64,000 nt of DNA from Streptomyces sp. CB01249 (GTDB lineage: Bacteria; Actinomycetota; Actinomycetes; Streptomycetales; Streptomycetaceae). Below the pieces are notes generated by a model. The model saw nothing but the letters and a program-made list of their open reading frames with translations. It was not told the DNA's origin and did not search any database. Positions within the stretch are counted from its first letter, which is position 1. Every line of letters starts with the position of its first letter. Of this stretch, positions 42,258-50,120 are shown piece by piece. The DNA is taken from assembly GCF_001905735.1 (NCBI RefSeq), contig NZ_LISW01000010.1, positions 202,591-266,590 of the forward strand, read 5' to 3'. The position numbers and the translations under genes were made by a program.

Positions 42258-43156
42258 GGCCGCCGTCCCGCCAGCCGGGCCCAGCCGCTCTTCACGGCGA
42301 TGCCCGAGGGGGTGCGGCAGGTGAAGCGGACCAGGGTGCGGTCGGCGTCCGGGGCCAGTTCGACGCGCAGTGGCACGTCCGGGACCACAGGGGCGGAGAA
42401 CCGCCCGCTGACCGCGAGGACGCGGGTGACGTCGCCGTCCGCGTACCGGTCGGCGATCTCCTCGACGGCCAGGGCGAGCACGCTCATCCCGTGCGCGATG
42501 ACGCTGGGGAAACCGGCGTCCTTGGCGGCCCGGTCGTCCAGGTGGATCGGGTTGAGGTCGCCGGAGGCGTGGGCGTAGCCGCGGATCCAGGCGGGGGTGA
42601 GCCGGTGCTCGGCGGCGGCGGGTTCACCGGCTCCGCCGGACGGGGCGGGCGCGGCCGGTGCCGGGATCTGGCCGAAGGGCTCGATGGCGGCGGCGCCCAC
42701 CAGCAGGGCGCTGGTGAGGAGTTCGGCGCGCGGGGTGCCGTCCTCGCCGGTGAGCCGGGCCCGGACGGCGACGCGGGTGCCCTTCGGTTCGCGGCGGGCG
42801 CCGACGACGTCGAGGCCGACGGTGATGTCCTCGCCGGGCAGCAGGGGCTGCTCGATCTGGATGTCCTGGCCGAGGTGGACGACGGAGACGGGCTCGGGCT
42901 CGGCCGCCGCCAGGTCGCGTACGGTCGCGTCGGCGAGGGTGTGCGCGAGGACGAAGGCGTGCACCGGCGAGGTGCCGGGCTCCCCGGCCGCGGGCAGGTC
43001 CGCGCGGACGGCGGCCCGGAAGGCGGCCACCTCGTCGGCGGTGAGGCTGCGGATCGCGGTGCGGGGCTGGGCGGGCGTCTGTGCGGTGGCCTGCGCTGCG
43101 GTCTGCGCTGTGGTCTGGGCTGTGGTCTGGGCGGTGGTCTGGGCGGTGGTCGTCAT
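42254..43156 (-). CDS. MaoC-like double-hotdog dehydratase with TAQT repeat tail
   Basis: This 300-residue protein begins with a low-complexity arm (TAQTTAQTTAQTTAQTAAQA, residues about 4-31). Two hotdog domains follow. The second carries the hydratase motif GDLNPIHLDDRAAKDAGFP, with the catalytic Asp and His, and ends at AHGM. The arrangement resembles fungal-type FAS dehydratases and mycobacterial HadAB. It should dehydrate 3-hydroxyacyl carriers to trans-2-enoyl. It starts at an ATG overlapping the ketosynthase stop. The repeat arm is encoded by near-identical 12-base units. Confidence 0.83.
   Translation of the reverse strand: MTTTAQTTAQTTAQTTAQTAAQATAQTPAQPRTAIRSLTADEVAAFRAAVRADLPAAGEPGTSPVHAFVLAHTLADATVRDLAAAEPEPVSVVHLGQDIQIEQPLLPGEDITVGLDVVGARREPKGTRVAVRARLTGEDGTPRAELLTSALLVGAAAIEPFGQIPAPAAPAPSGGAGEPAAAEHRLTPAWIRGYAHASGDLNPIHLDDRAAKDAGFPSVIAHGMSVLALAVEEIADRYADGDVTRVLAVSGRFSAPVVPDVPLRVELAPDADRTLVRFTCRTPSGIAVKSGWARLAGRRP
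43075..43150. repeat. 12-base tandem repeats encoding the TAQT arm of the dehydratase
   Basis: Units of the GCGGTGGTCTGG type recur with small changes (GCTGTGGTCTGG, GCTGCGGTCTGC) through the 5' end of the MaoC-like gene, giving TAQT/TAQA peptides on the minus strand. The unit length is a multiple of three, so copy changes would not break the frame. Confidence 0.8.
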
Positions 43157-44403
43157 ACCGGCGCCACCACCATGCTCGCGTTGTGGCCGCCGAAGCCGAA
43201 GGAGTTCGACAGCGCGGGTCCCAGGGCGACGGGCCGTGGACTGGTGTGCACCACGTCGATCTCCATTCCTGGCTCCAGGTGTTCGTGGTTGGCGGTGGGC
43301 GGCACCTCTTGGGCGCGCATCGCCTGGACGGCGGCGATGATCTCGACGGCGCCGGCCGCTCCGATGAGGTGGCCGATGACGCCCTTGGACGCGGTGACGG
43401 GCGGGCCGTCGGAGCCGAAGACCTTGGCGAGGGCCGTGGCTTCGGCGCGGTCGTTGTGCGGGGTCGAGGTGCCGTGCGCGTTGATGTGCGTGATCTCGTC
43501 GGGGGCGAGCCCGGCGGCGGTGAGCGCACCGGTCATCGCGGAGACCGCGCCGGCCCCGTCGGCCAGCGGCATCGACAGGTGGTACGCGTCCGAGGTGGCC
43601 GCGTACCCGGCGATCCGGGCGTAGGTGCGGGCGCCCCGGGCCAGCGCGTCGTCCAGGCGTTCCAGGACGACGAAGCCGGCCCCCTCCCCCATGACGAACC
43701 CGTCGCGGTCCCGGTCGAAGGGGCGGGAGGCGTGCGCCGGGTCGTCGTTGCGCCCGGAGACCGCGTTCAGGTTGCCGAAGGCGGCGAGGGTGACCGGGGT
43801 CAGGGTGGACTCGCAGCCGCCCGCGATCGCCACGTCGGCCTGGCCGGACGCCAGGAGCGCGGTGGCGTGCCCGATGGCGTCGACGCCGCTGGCGCAGGTG
43901 GTGGCGATGGTGGTCGCGGGGCCGGTCCAGCCGAGGCGCATGGCGATCTGGGCGGCCGCCGCGTTCGGCATGGTGAGCAGCGGCATCAGCGGGTTGACCC
44001 GGTGCGGGCCCACCTCGCTGTAGTGCGCGGACTCGCGGTCGCTGGTGGCGCGGCCGCCCACCGCGTTGCCGACGACGATCGCGGTGCGCCCGGGCTCGGG
44101 GACCGGGGCGCCGGCGTCGCGGTGGGCGGCGAGCGCGGCCGTGGTGCCGTACAGCGCGAAGGGGTCCATGCGCCGGGCGTCCTTGGCGGACACGAGGGCG
44201 TCGGGGCCCTGGGTGTCGAGTCCGCTGACCCGGCAGCCGATCCGGACCCGGTGGCGGGACAGGTCCAGGTGGTCGAGCGGGGCCGCGGTGGAACGGCCGG
44301 CGCGGAGCGCGGCCCACAGGGCGTCGGGGGTGCACCCCGCCGGGGTGACCACACCGATCCCGGTGATCACCACCGGGGTGCGGTGGGAGGCTGCGGCTGT
44401 CAT
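43153..44403 (-). CDS. FabF-like beta-ketoacyl-ACP synthase (KAS II type)
   Basis: This 416-residue ketosynthase has a complete triad: Cys170 (TIATTCASGVDA), His310 (INAHGTSTPHND) and His345 (GVIGHLIGAAGA), so it should be an active chain-extending enzyme. Key elements include VVITGIGVVTPAG at the start and NSFGFGGHNASMV at the end. It is a single KS; no chain length factor (a KS lacking the Cys) lies beside it, so the cluster is not an aromatic type II PKS. Encoded between the oxoamine synthase and the dehydratase. Confidence 0.92.
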   Translation of the reverse strand: MTAAASHRTPVVITGIGVVTPAGCTPDALWAALRAGRSTAAPLDHLDLSRHRVRIGCRVSGLDTQGPDALVSAKDARRMDPFALYGTTAALAAHRDAGAPVPEPGRTAIVVGNAVGGRATSDRESAHYSEVGPHRVNPLMPLLTMPNAAAAQIAMRLGWTGPATTIATTCASGVDAIGHATALLASGQADVAIAGGCESTLTPVTLAAFGNLNAVSGRNDDPAHASRPFDRDRDGFVMGEGAGFVVLERLDDALARGARTYARIAGYAATSDAYHLSMPLADGAGAVSAMTGALTAAGLAPDEITHINAHGTSTPHNDRAEATALAKVFGSDGPPVTASKGVIGHLIGAAGAVEIIAAVQAMRAQEVPPTANHEHLEPGMEIDVVHTSPRPVALGPALSNSFGFGGHNASMVVAPV

Positions 44404-44449
44404 CTTCGGTCTCGTCTCCGTCCGGTGTCCCGGGGCCTTGACCGGCCGG

Positions 44450-45667
44450 TCAGGCCGGGATGATGCCGCACTCGCGGGCGGACTTGATGAACGCGTCGGC
44501 GGCGAAGTCGATGTCCTCGGGCGTGTGCCGCGCGGTCACCGCGATCCGCAGCCTGGCCAGGTCGTTGGGGACGGCCGGGGTGACCACGGGGATGCCGATG
44601 ACGCCGTTGCGGCGGCAGGCGGTGGCCAGGTCGTACGCCTTCTCGTCGGAGCCGGCGATCAGCGGCAGCACCGCGGTCTCGCTGTCCTGCGTACGCAGCC
44701 CCTGGGCGTTGACCAGGGCGCGCAGGCGGGCGGACTCGCGCTGGATGTGGGTGACCCGCTCCGGCTCGCGCTGCAGGATGCGCAGGCTCTCCAGGGCGGC
44801 GCCGGCCTGGGCCGGGGCGAGGGCGGCGGAGAAGAGGAACGGCCGGGCGGCGTAGCGCAGGTGGCCGATCAGCTCGGCGGGTCCGGTGACCCAGCCGCCC
44901 ATGGACGGGATGCCCTTGGACAGGGTGCCGAGCTTGATGTCGGCCTTCACCCGGTGGTCGAAGTGCTCCTCGATGCCCCGCCCGGTGGCGCCGATGACGC
45001 CGAGCGCGTGGGCCTCGTCCACCATGAGCAGCGCGTTGTGCTCGTCGCACACCTTGCGGAGCTCGGGCAGCGGGGCGATGTCGCCGTCCATGGAGTAGAC
45101 GCTGTCGACGATGACGAGCCGCACCCCGTCGGGCGAGGCGGCGGCCAGGCGCCGGTCGAGGTGGTCGACGTCGTTGTGCCGGAACCGGGTGACGGTGGCG
45201 CCGGAGAGCCGGCAGCCGTCCACGATGGAGGCGTGGTCGTACTTGTCGATGAAGACGGTGTCGCCGGCGCCGACGAGACCGCCGACGGTGCCCACGTTCG
45301 CCGCGTAGCCCGAGCTGAAGACCATGGACGCCTCGCGGTCCGCGAAGCTCGCGACCTCGGCCTCCAGCTCCTCGTGCAACGGGATCGTCCCGGCCAGGGC
45401 GCGCACGCCGTGGTTGCCGCTGCCGTAGAGGTCGAGCGCGGCCTTGGCGGCGGCGACGACGCGTTCGTCGCCGCCCAGACCCAGGTAGCTGTAGCCGGAC
45501 ATCATCAGCAGCCGTTGCCCGTCGAGATCGGCGTACGCGCTGTCCCGCTCGACGGTGTAGGAGACGAAACTGTTGCGGCGCTCCGGCTCGGACTCCAGTG
45601 CCGCCACGCGCTTGTTCGTGACGGCCAGCTTCGGCGCCAGCCGTTCCCAGCCTCCGGTTGCGTTCAC
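44450..45667 (-). CDS. Alpha-oxoamine synthase (AONS/KBL/CqsA-like, PLP-dependent)
   Basis: This 405-residue PLP enzyme has the cofactor lysine K251 (KLGTLSKGIPSMGG), the aspartate in LLMVDEAHALG and the histidine in KYDHASIVDG, all typical of 8-amino-7-oxononanoate synthase relatives. These enzymes join an acyl-CoA or acyl-ACP to an amino acid with loss of CO2, giving an alpha-amino ketone. No other bio gene is present, so it most likely offloads the cluster acyl chain. The GTG at 45667 has GAGGAG six bases upstream. First gene of the leftward operon, downstream of SARP-type repeats. Confidence 0.88.
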   Translation of the reverse strand: MNATGGWERLAPKLAVTNKRVAALESEPERRNSFVSYTVERDSAYADLDGQRLLMMSGYSYLGLGGDERVVAAAKAALDLYGSGNHGVRALAGTIPLHEELEAEVASFADREASMVFSSGYAANVGTVGGLVGAGDTVFIDKYDHASIVDGCRLSGATVTRFRHNDVDHLDRRLAAASPDGVRLVIVDSVYSMDGDIAPLPELRKVCDEHNALLMVDEAHALGVIGATGRGIEEHFDHRVKADIKLGTLSKGIPSMGGWVTGPAELIGHLRYAARPFLFSAALAPAQAGAALESLRILQREPERVTHIQRESARLRALVNAQGLRTQDSETAVLPLIAGSDEKAYDLATACRRNGVIGIPVVTPAVPNDLARLRIAVTARHTPEDIDFAADAFIKSARECGIIPA

Positions 45668-45773
45668 GTGAGTCTCCTCAGACTGATTCAGTCGGCCGGC
45701 GAACGGCCTATTCATGACAGGATTTCTACGCCGCGCTCCGCAACGCGGCCGCAACAAGGAAGCCGGAGCCCTT

Positions 45774-45800
45774 CTCGAATTACGCTCGAAGCCGCTCGGG
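45774..45800 (-). promoter_or_regulatory. SARP-type direct repeats upstream of the leftward operon
   Basis: Read on the minus strand, TTCGAG occurs twice with 11-base periodicity (45790-45785 and 45779-45774), preceded by a related CCCGAG unit. TCGAG-type heptamers repeated every 11 bases are the known SARP (DnrI, ActII-ORF4) binding pattern. They lie about 107 bases before the oxoamine synthase start. A TAGAAAT element at 45721-45728 may be the -10. The 376-base gap 45,668-46,043 is thus a divergent control region. Confidence 0.6.
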
Positions 45801-46043
45801 ATTCACTAGAAATCCCCTGGTGAACGCATGGAGAAGGGCGGAAACATGGACCCTCGATTCAGCGGAACTTGGGCTTCCACTCATTCCCCCCGGTATGTTC
45901 CCGGGCTCAATTGACACGGCCTGAACGCCCCTGCGAGGGTCACGACGACATCACGGGGAATGGCGAGAACCGAACGGCGCAAAGAGAAAGCAACGGCGCC
46001 GTGTTCCCCGCTCGGTTCCTGATCTGCCGCAGGGAGTGTCGAC

Positions 46044-46901
46044 GTGTTGATCCGGCTCGTAGGACTTGTCAGCATCGAGCACGAGGCGGAACCGCCCCGG
46101 CACCTGTCGAGCGCACAGGCCCAAATCGCCTTCGCCCGGCTCGTCCTGGAGCGTTCCGCGGGCACCAGCCGCGACCAGCTCGCGGACACGCTGTGGCCAC
46201 AGGGCCTGCCCGACACCTGGGCGTCCGCGCTGCGCAGTGTCGTCAGCCGGGTGCGGTCCTTCGTCACCAGCGCGCACCAGAAGCCCGGCGAGACGCCGTT
46301 GGTCGCCCAGAGCGGGCGCTATCTGCTGCATCTGCCGAGCGACGCGCTCACCGATGTGGAGACGGCCGAGTCGTCGGTCTCCGAGGCCCGGCAGGCGTGC
46401 CGGGAGGGCGCCCACGCGGTGGCCCTGCAACTGGCCTCCGGCGCGGTCGCCAATCTGCGCGGCGCGTTCCTGCCCGCTCACGAGGGCGAGTGGGTGAACA
46501 CCACCCGCGAGCGCATCGAGGCGGTACGCCTGAGCGCCCTGGAGCTTTCCAGCGCCTCGGCCGCCGCCCTCGGCAACAGCCACCACGCCCTGCGGTACGC
46601 CGACGAGGCGGTGCGCAGGGCGCCGTTCCGGGAGAGCGCGCACCGCTGCCGGATGACGGCGCACGCCGCCGCCGGCAACCGGGCCGACGCGCTGCGCGTC
46701 TACCAGCAGCTGCGCGAGCTCCTGTCGGACGAGCTCGGCATCGAGCCCGCCCCGTCCACCCAGTCGCTCTATCTGGGCCTGCTCCGCGAGCCCGACCCGG
46801 CCCGCGAGGCGCCCCGCGCGATGACCCCGTACGGCGGCCCGGCGACCATCGACCCGCTCCTGATGAGCGCGTACGAGCCCCTGCTCCCGCCGGCCGCGTA
46901 G
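46044..46901 (+). CDS. SARP family transcriptional activator
   Basis: This 285-residue protein has the SARP layout: an OmpR-like winged helix at about residues 1-95 (SSAQAQIAFARLVLERSAGT, RDQLADTLWP, GRYLLHLP) and a bacterial transcriptional activation domain at about 100-255 (FLPAHEGEWVNTTRERIEAV, ALRVYQQLRELLSDELGIEP). There is no ATPase domain, so it is the small, pathway-specific kind. GTG start with AGGGAG upstream. It sits between the two leftward units and probably activates the cluster. A very strong hairpin ends its transcript. Confidence 0.9.
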   Translation: MLIRLVGLVSIEHEAEPPRHLSSAQAQIAFARLVLERSAGTSRDQLADTLWPQGLPDTWASALRSVVSRVRSFVTSAHQKPGETPLVAQSGRYLLHLPSDALTDVETAESSVSEARQACREGAHAVALQLASGAVANLRGAFLPAHEGEWVNTTRERIEAVRLSALELSSASAAALGNSHHALRYADEAVRRAPFRESAHRCRMTAHAAAGNRADALRVYQQLRELLSDELGIEPAPSTQSLYLGLLREPDPAREAPRAMTPYGGPATIDPLLMSAYEPLLPPAA

Positions 46902-46920
46902 GCGGCCCTGCCCGGGCAGG

Positions 46921-46980
46921 GAAACGTCCGCGGAATGCTCCTGCGAAATCCGGTTCGCAGGAGCATTCCGCGGACGTTTC
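46921..46980. terminator. Strong terminator, 27-base perfect stem
   Basis: Bases 46921-46947 are exactly complementary to 46954-46980 around a six-base loop (ATCCGG). It begins 20 bases after the SARP stop and is followed by a run of seven T at 46989-46995, giving a textbook intrinsic terminator for rightward transcription. Confidence 0.9.
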
Positions 46981-46995
46981 GTGCGGAATTTTTTT

Positions 46996-47027
46996 CCCGG
47001 GGGACTTTCCGAAGAAAGCCCCCCGGG
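46996..47027. terminator. Second hairpin, likely for the leftward ketoreductase transcript
   Basis: CCCGGGGG-A-CTTTC pairs with GAAAG-C-CCCCCGGG around a CGAA tetraloop, with one mismatched pair. It lies nine bases beyond the ketoreductase stop on the minus strand, just inside the larger SARP hairpin, so the two convergent transcripts each have their own stop signal. Confidence 0.65.
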
Positions 47028-47035
47028 GGTGGATA

Positions 47036-47791
47036 TCAGGTGATGGTGACGCCGCTGTCGATGCTGATGACCTGGCCGGTCATACAGTCCTGGTCGAGGA
47101 AGAGGGCGGAGCTGCGCGCCACCTCTTCCACGGTCACGAAGCGGGGCACCGGTGCCTTCTTCTCCATCGATTCCACCACGTGGTCGGGGAGGGTCTGCGT
47201 CATGCCCGTGATCATGAATCCGGGCGAGAGCGCGTTGACCGTGACGCCCCGCCGTCCGCACTCGGCGGCCAGCGTCCGGGTGAAGCCGATCAGGCCGGCC
47301 TTGGACGCGGAGTACGCCGTCTGTCCGGCCGTCGCGATCAGACCCGACGGCGAGACCACGTTGATCACCCGGCCCCACCGCTTGCGCAGCATGTGCGGAA
47401 CGCACACCCGGGCCGTGTGGAAGGAGCCGATGAGGTTGGTCTGGATCACCGCCGCCCAGTCCTCGGGCTTCTGCATCGCCATGACCTGGTCACGGCGGAT
47501 CGCGCCGTTGTTGACGAGGACGTCGACCGGGCCCAACTGCTCGGCGATCTGCGCGTGCATCGCCGTGACGGCCTCGTACGAGCCGACGTCGCCGGTCACC
47601 AGGACGGAGTCGTTGGAGAGCTTCTCCTGCACCGCGAGCGCGGCGTCCTTGGCGCTGTTGTAGTGGACGGCCACCTTGCAGCCGAGGGCGTCCAGTTCGA
47701 TCGCCAGCGCCTGGCCGAGCCCGCCGGAGGCGCCCGTCACCAGGGCGACGGGGTGCTCGGGCCGGGTGCCGGCGGGCTTCTGCGTACTCAT
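47036..47791 (-). CDS. 3-oxoacyl-ACP reductase (FabG-like SDR)
   Basis: This 251-residue classical SDR has the cofactor motif VTGASGGLGQA (residues 18-28), NNGA at 94-97, catalytic Ser (VVSPSG, 147-149), Tyr160 and Lys164 (YSASK). It should reduce a 3-ketoacyl carrier with NADPH. It is third in the unit ACP-KSIII-reductase and overlaps the KSIII stop by four bases. Together with the MaoC protein of the other operon it would give two-step processing to enoyl; no enoyl reductase is encoded in the cluster. Confidence 0.9.
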   Translation of the reverse strand: MSTQKPAGTRPEHPVALVTGASGGLGQALAIELDALGCKVAVHYNSAKDAALAVQEKLSNDSVLVTGDVGSYEAVTAMHAQIAEQLGPVDVLVNNGAIRRDQVMAMQKPEDWAAVIQTNLIGSFHTARVCVPHMLRKRWGRVINVVSPSGLIATAGQTAYSASKAGLIGFTRTLAAECGRRGVTVNALSPGFMITGMTQTLPDHVVESMEKKAPVPRFVTVEEVARSSALFLDQDCMTGQVISIDSGVTIT

Positions 47792-48774
47792 CGTGTCCCT
47801 CCGCGCCATTCGAGGAGCATGGAGCCCCAGGTCATGCCTGCGCCGAAGCCGGCCAACAGGACCAGGTCGCCGTTCTCGATGCGGCCCTCGTCCAGCGCCT
47901 CGGCCAGCGCGATCGGGATGGACGCGGACGCCGTGTTCCCGTACTTGTGCAGGTTCGCGACCAGGGCCTCGGGCCGCAGCCCGGTGTGGCTGAGGATCGA
48001 GTTGATGATGCGGATGTTGGCCTGGTGCGGGATGACGTGGCGTACGTCGGCCGCCTCGACCTTGGCGGTCTTCAGCGTCTCCCGGACCGTACGGACCGTG
48101 TACCGCACGGCGTTGAGATAGATCTCGTTCCCGTTGATCTGCGCGTAGTGCAGACCCTGGCGCACCGTTTCCTCGGTGGTCGGCATACGGCTGCCGCCCG
48201 CGAGGACCTTGAGGCTGCCGGTGCAGCTGCCGTCCGCGCCCAGGTTCCAGGCCAGGACGTTGCTGTCGGCCGCGGGGACGAGCACGACGGCTCCCGCGCC
48301 GTCCCCGACCAGGATCGACAGGTCCCGGTCGGCGGGGTTCGCGGTCAGCGTGTGGGTGTCGGAGCCGATGAGCAGGATCGGCCGCGGGTCGATCGCGATG
48401 AGGGCCATCGCGGAGACGAGCCCGTAGACGAAGCCCGCGCACTCGGAGTTGACGTCGTGCGCGCTGCCGGCGATGCCCAGTTCGTGGTGGACGAACGCGG
48501 ACGTCGCCGGCGAGGGCTGCTCGGGCGTGGCGGTGGCGACGATCAGATGAGCGATGTCGCCGCCGCTCAGGCCCGCCTTGGCGAGGGCGCGCCGGCCGGC
48601 CTCGACGGCCAGCGAGGCAGTCGTCTGGCCGGGCCCGACGGCGCGCCGTTCACTGATCCCGCACCGGCTGGTGATCCAGTGCTCGTCCACGCCGAAGCGC
48701 TCGGCGAGCTCCGCACTGGTGACCACCTTTTCGGGGACGGATATGCCCCATCCGGTGATGTCGAAGCCGTTCAT
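47788..48774 (-). CDS. KAS III (FabH-like) ketosynthase
   Basis: This 328-residue protein keeps the FabH triad: Cys112 (NSECAGFVYG), His250 (VIPHQANIRI) and Asn280 (LHKYGNTASAS). The family condenses a CoA- or carrier-bound starter with malonyl-ACP. CERJ-like relatives act as acyltransferases, but the complete Cys-His-Asn set favours initiation of chain synthesis. It follows the carrier protein gene by ten bases and overlaps the reductase gene. Confidence 0.9.
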   Translation of the reverse strand: MNGFDITGWGISVPEKVVTSAELAERFGVDEHWITSRCGISERRAVGPGQTTASLAVEAGRRALAKAGLSGGDIAHLIVATATPEQPSPATSAFVHHELGIAGSAHDVNSECAGFVYGLVSAMALIAIDPRPILLIGSDTHTLTANPADRDLSILVGDGAGAVVLVPAADSNVLAWNLGADGSCTGSLKVLAGGSRMPTTEETVRQGLHYAQINGNEIYLNAVRYTVRTVRETLKTAKVEAADVRHVIPHQANIRIINSILSHTGLRPEALVANLHKYGNTASASIPIALAEALDEGRIENGDLVLLAGFGAGMTWGSMLLEWRGGTR

Positions 48775-48784
48775 GCGCGCCCGC

Positions 48785-49039
48785 TCAGGCCTGCGCCGGC
48801 ACGAGCGCCAGGATGCGGTCGTAGACGTGGCGCAGCGTGGTGGTGTCGTCCAGGTCGGCGAAGAGCGACTCGTCGGCCGGGATGTCCGGGTAGGTGTTCT
48901 GGAACCCGTACAGCCACTCCATGAGGTCCAGCGAGTCCACGTCCGGGATGTGCTGGAGCGGGTGGTCCGGGTCGACCTTCTGGGCGCCGGACACGGCCTC
49001 GAGCTGGCTCGCCAGTTCTTCGATGGTGGGCAGAGACAT
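48785..49039 (-). CDS. Acyl carrier protein
   Basis: This 84-residue acidic carrier protein has the phosphopantetheine Ser36 in PDVDSLDLMEWLYGF. The sequence around helix II (LDLMEWLYGFQNTYPDI) differs clearly from the ACP of the other operon, so the two carriers probably serve different partners; this one most likely serves the KSIII/FabG chain assembly. First gene of the second leftward unit, divergent from the methyltransferase gene with a 193-base promoter region between. Confidence 0.9.
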   Translation of the reverse strand: MSLPTIEELASQLEAVSGAQKVDPDHPLQHIPDVDSLDLMEWLYGFQNTYPDIPADESLFADLDDTTTLRHVYDRILALVPAQA

Positions 49040-49232
49040 GAGGTGAGGTCCTTCCTCCGCAGGGCTTGGCCTTTTCGAGACGCATGGAACCCGTACGCAC
49101 GCAACCGGCGCGCAACAGCCGGCGCCCCGGTCGTGTTGCACGTCTCTTGCGACGCGGGGGTTTTCTTCGTCTCGCGATGACATCGCAGGCACCACGCCAT
49201 GAGCATGAGCCGGACGGGAGTTGAGGACGAAG

Positions 49233-50111
49233 ATGACCACGGTCGCAAACCAGTCGGTCCCCGAGGTCGACGCGATCAGGCACCACTACGAGGTGAGCAA
49301 CGACTTCTACCGCCTCCTGCTGGGCCCGACGATGATGTACTCCGGCGGTTACTGGGAGGAGGGCGAGGGTCTCACCGAGGCCCTCGACGAGGCCCAGGAG
49401 CGCAAGCTGGACAAGTTCGTCGAGCTGGCCGGAGCGGCGAACGCCCGCCGCGTCCTGGACGTGGGCTGCGGGTGGGGCACCATGCTCAACCGCGTCACCA
49501 CGGTGCACGGCGTCGAGCAGGCGGTCGGGCTGACGCTCAGCCGCACGCAGGAGCAGTTCATCGCCGGCCTGGACAACCCGCGGATCACCACGCGGGTGGA
49601 GTCCTGGGAGGACCACACCACCGACGACCCGTACGACGCGGCGTTCTGCATCAACGCCCTGGAGCACTTCGTCTCCTCGACGCTGCCGCCGCGCGAGCGC
49701 ACCAAGAAGTACCGGGTGTTCTTCCAGAAGGTCGGCGCCACCCTGAAGCCGGGCGCCCGCTTCGTGCTGCACACCATGACGGCCGAGGCGCTGCCCATGA
49801 ACCGGCAGCTGCTGGACGACCTGAAGTTCCTGCAGCGCTCGGAGTTCGAGAACTGCCACATCCCGCACCTGCACGAGCTGACGCAGGCCGCCGAGGGTCT
49901 GTTCGACGTGGTCGAGGTCGTCAACGAGCGCGAGTCGTTCGCGGTGGCCTGCCGCGCCTGGCTGAAGCTGCTCGCCGAGCGCCGTGACGAGGCCGTCGCC
50001 ATGGAGGGCGAGGAGGTCGTGGCCCGCTTCGAGCGCTACCTCGACATCTTCGCGTACACGCTCGAGGACAAGTTCTTCAACAACTTCCGCGTCACCATCG
50101 CGCGCCGCTAG
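49233..50111 (+). CDS. Cyclopropane-fatty-acid-synthase-type SAM methyltransferase
   Basis: This 292-residue protein matches the CFA/mycolic acid methyltransferase fold: HYEVSNDFYRLLLGPTMMYS near the N-terminus, SAM motif VLDVGCGWGTML at about residues 78-89, and a C-terminal FNNFRVTIARR. The family makes cyclopropane or methyl branches on lipid double bonds, and some members methylate nitrogen. Here it may act on the unsaturated chain made by the ketoreductase-dehydratase pair. First gene of the rightward tailoring operon, nine bases before the monooxygenase. Confidence 0.85.
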   Translation: MTTVANQSVPEVDAIRHHYEVSNDFYRLLLGPTMMYSGGYWEEGEGLTEALDEAQERKLDKFVELAGAANARRVLDVGCGWGTMLNRVTTVHGVEQAVGLTLSRTQEQFIAGLDNPRITTRVESWEDHTTDDPYDAAFCINALEHFVSSTLPPRERTKKYRVFFQKVGATLKPGARFVLHTMTAEALPMNRQLLDDLKFLQRSEFENCHIPHLHELTQAAEGLFDVVEVVNERESFAVACRAWLKLLAERRDEAVAMEGEEVVARFERYLDIFAYTLEDKFFNNFRVTIARR

Positions 50112-50120
50112 GAGGCTGAC

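Noticed and set aside
42254..44335. Single 693-residue fusion of ketosynthase region and dehydratase
   Set aside because: The first 390 residues are an out-of-frame reading of the ketosynthase gene; the dehydratase starts at the ATG at 43156, which overlaps the ketosynthase stop.
43153..44403. Aromatic type II polyketide synthase
   Set aside because: There is one active ketosynthase, no chain length factor and no cyclase set; a KAS III, MaoC dehydratase and AONS point to fatty-acid-like chemistry.
44450..45667. Biotin biosynthesis (bioF)
   Set aside because: No bioA, bioB or bioD is nearby and the gene heads a SARP-controlled operon with a ketosynthase and carrier protein.
45869..48121. Plus-strand frame of 750 codons through the SARP and reductase genes
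   Set aside because: It is antisense to FabG and KAS III and in the wrong frame for the SARP, whose own frame has clear domains.
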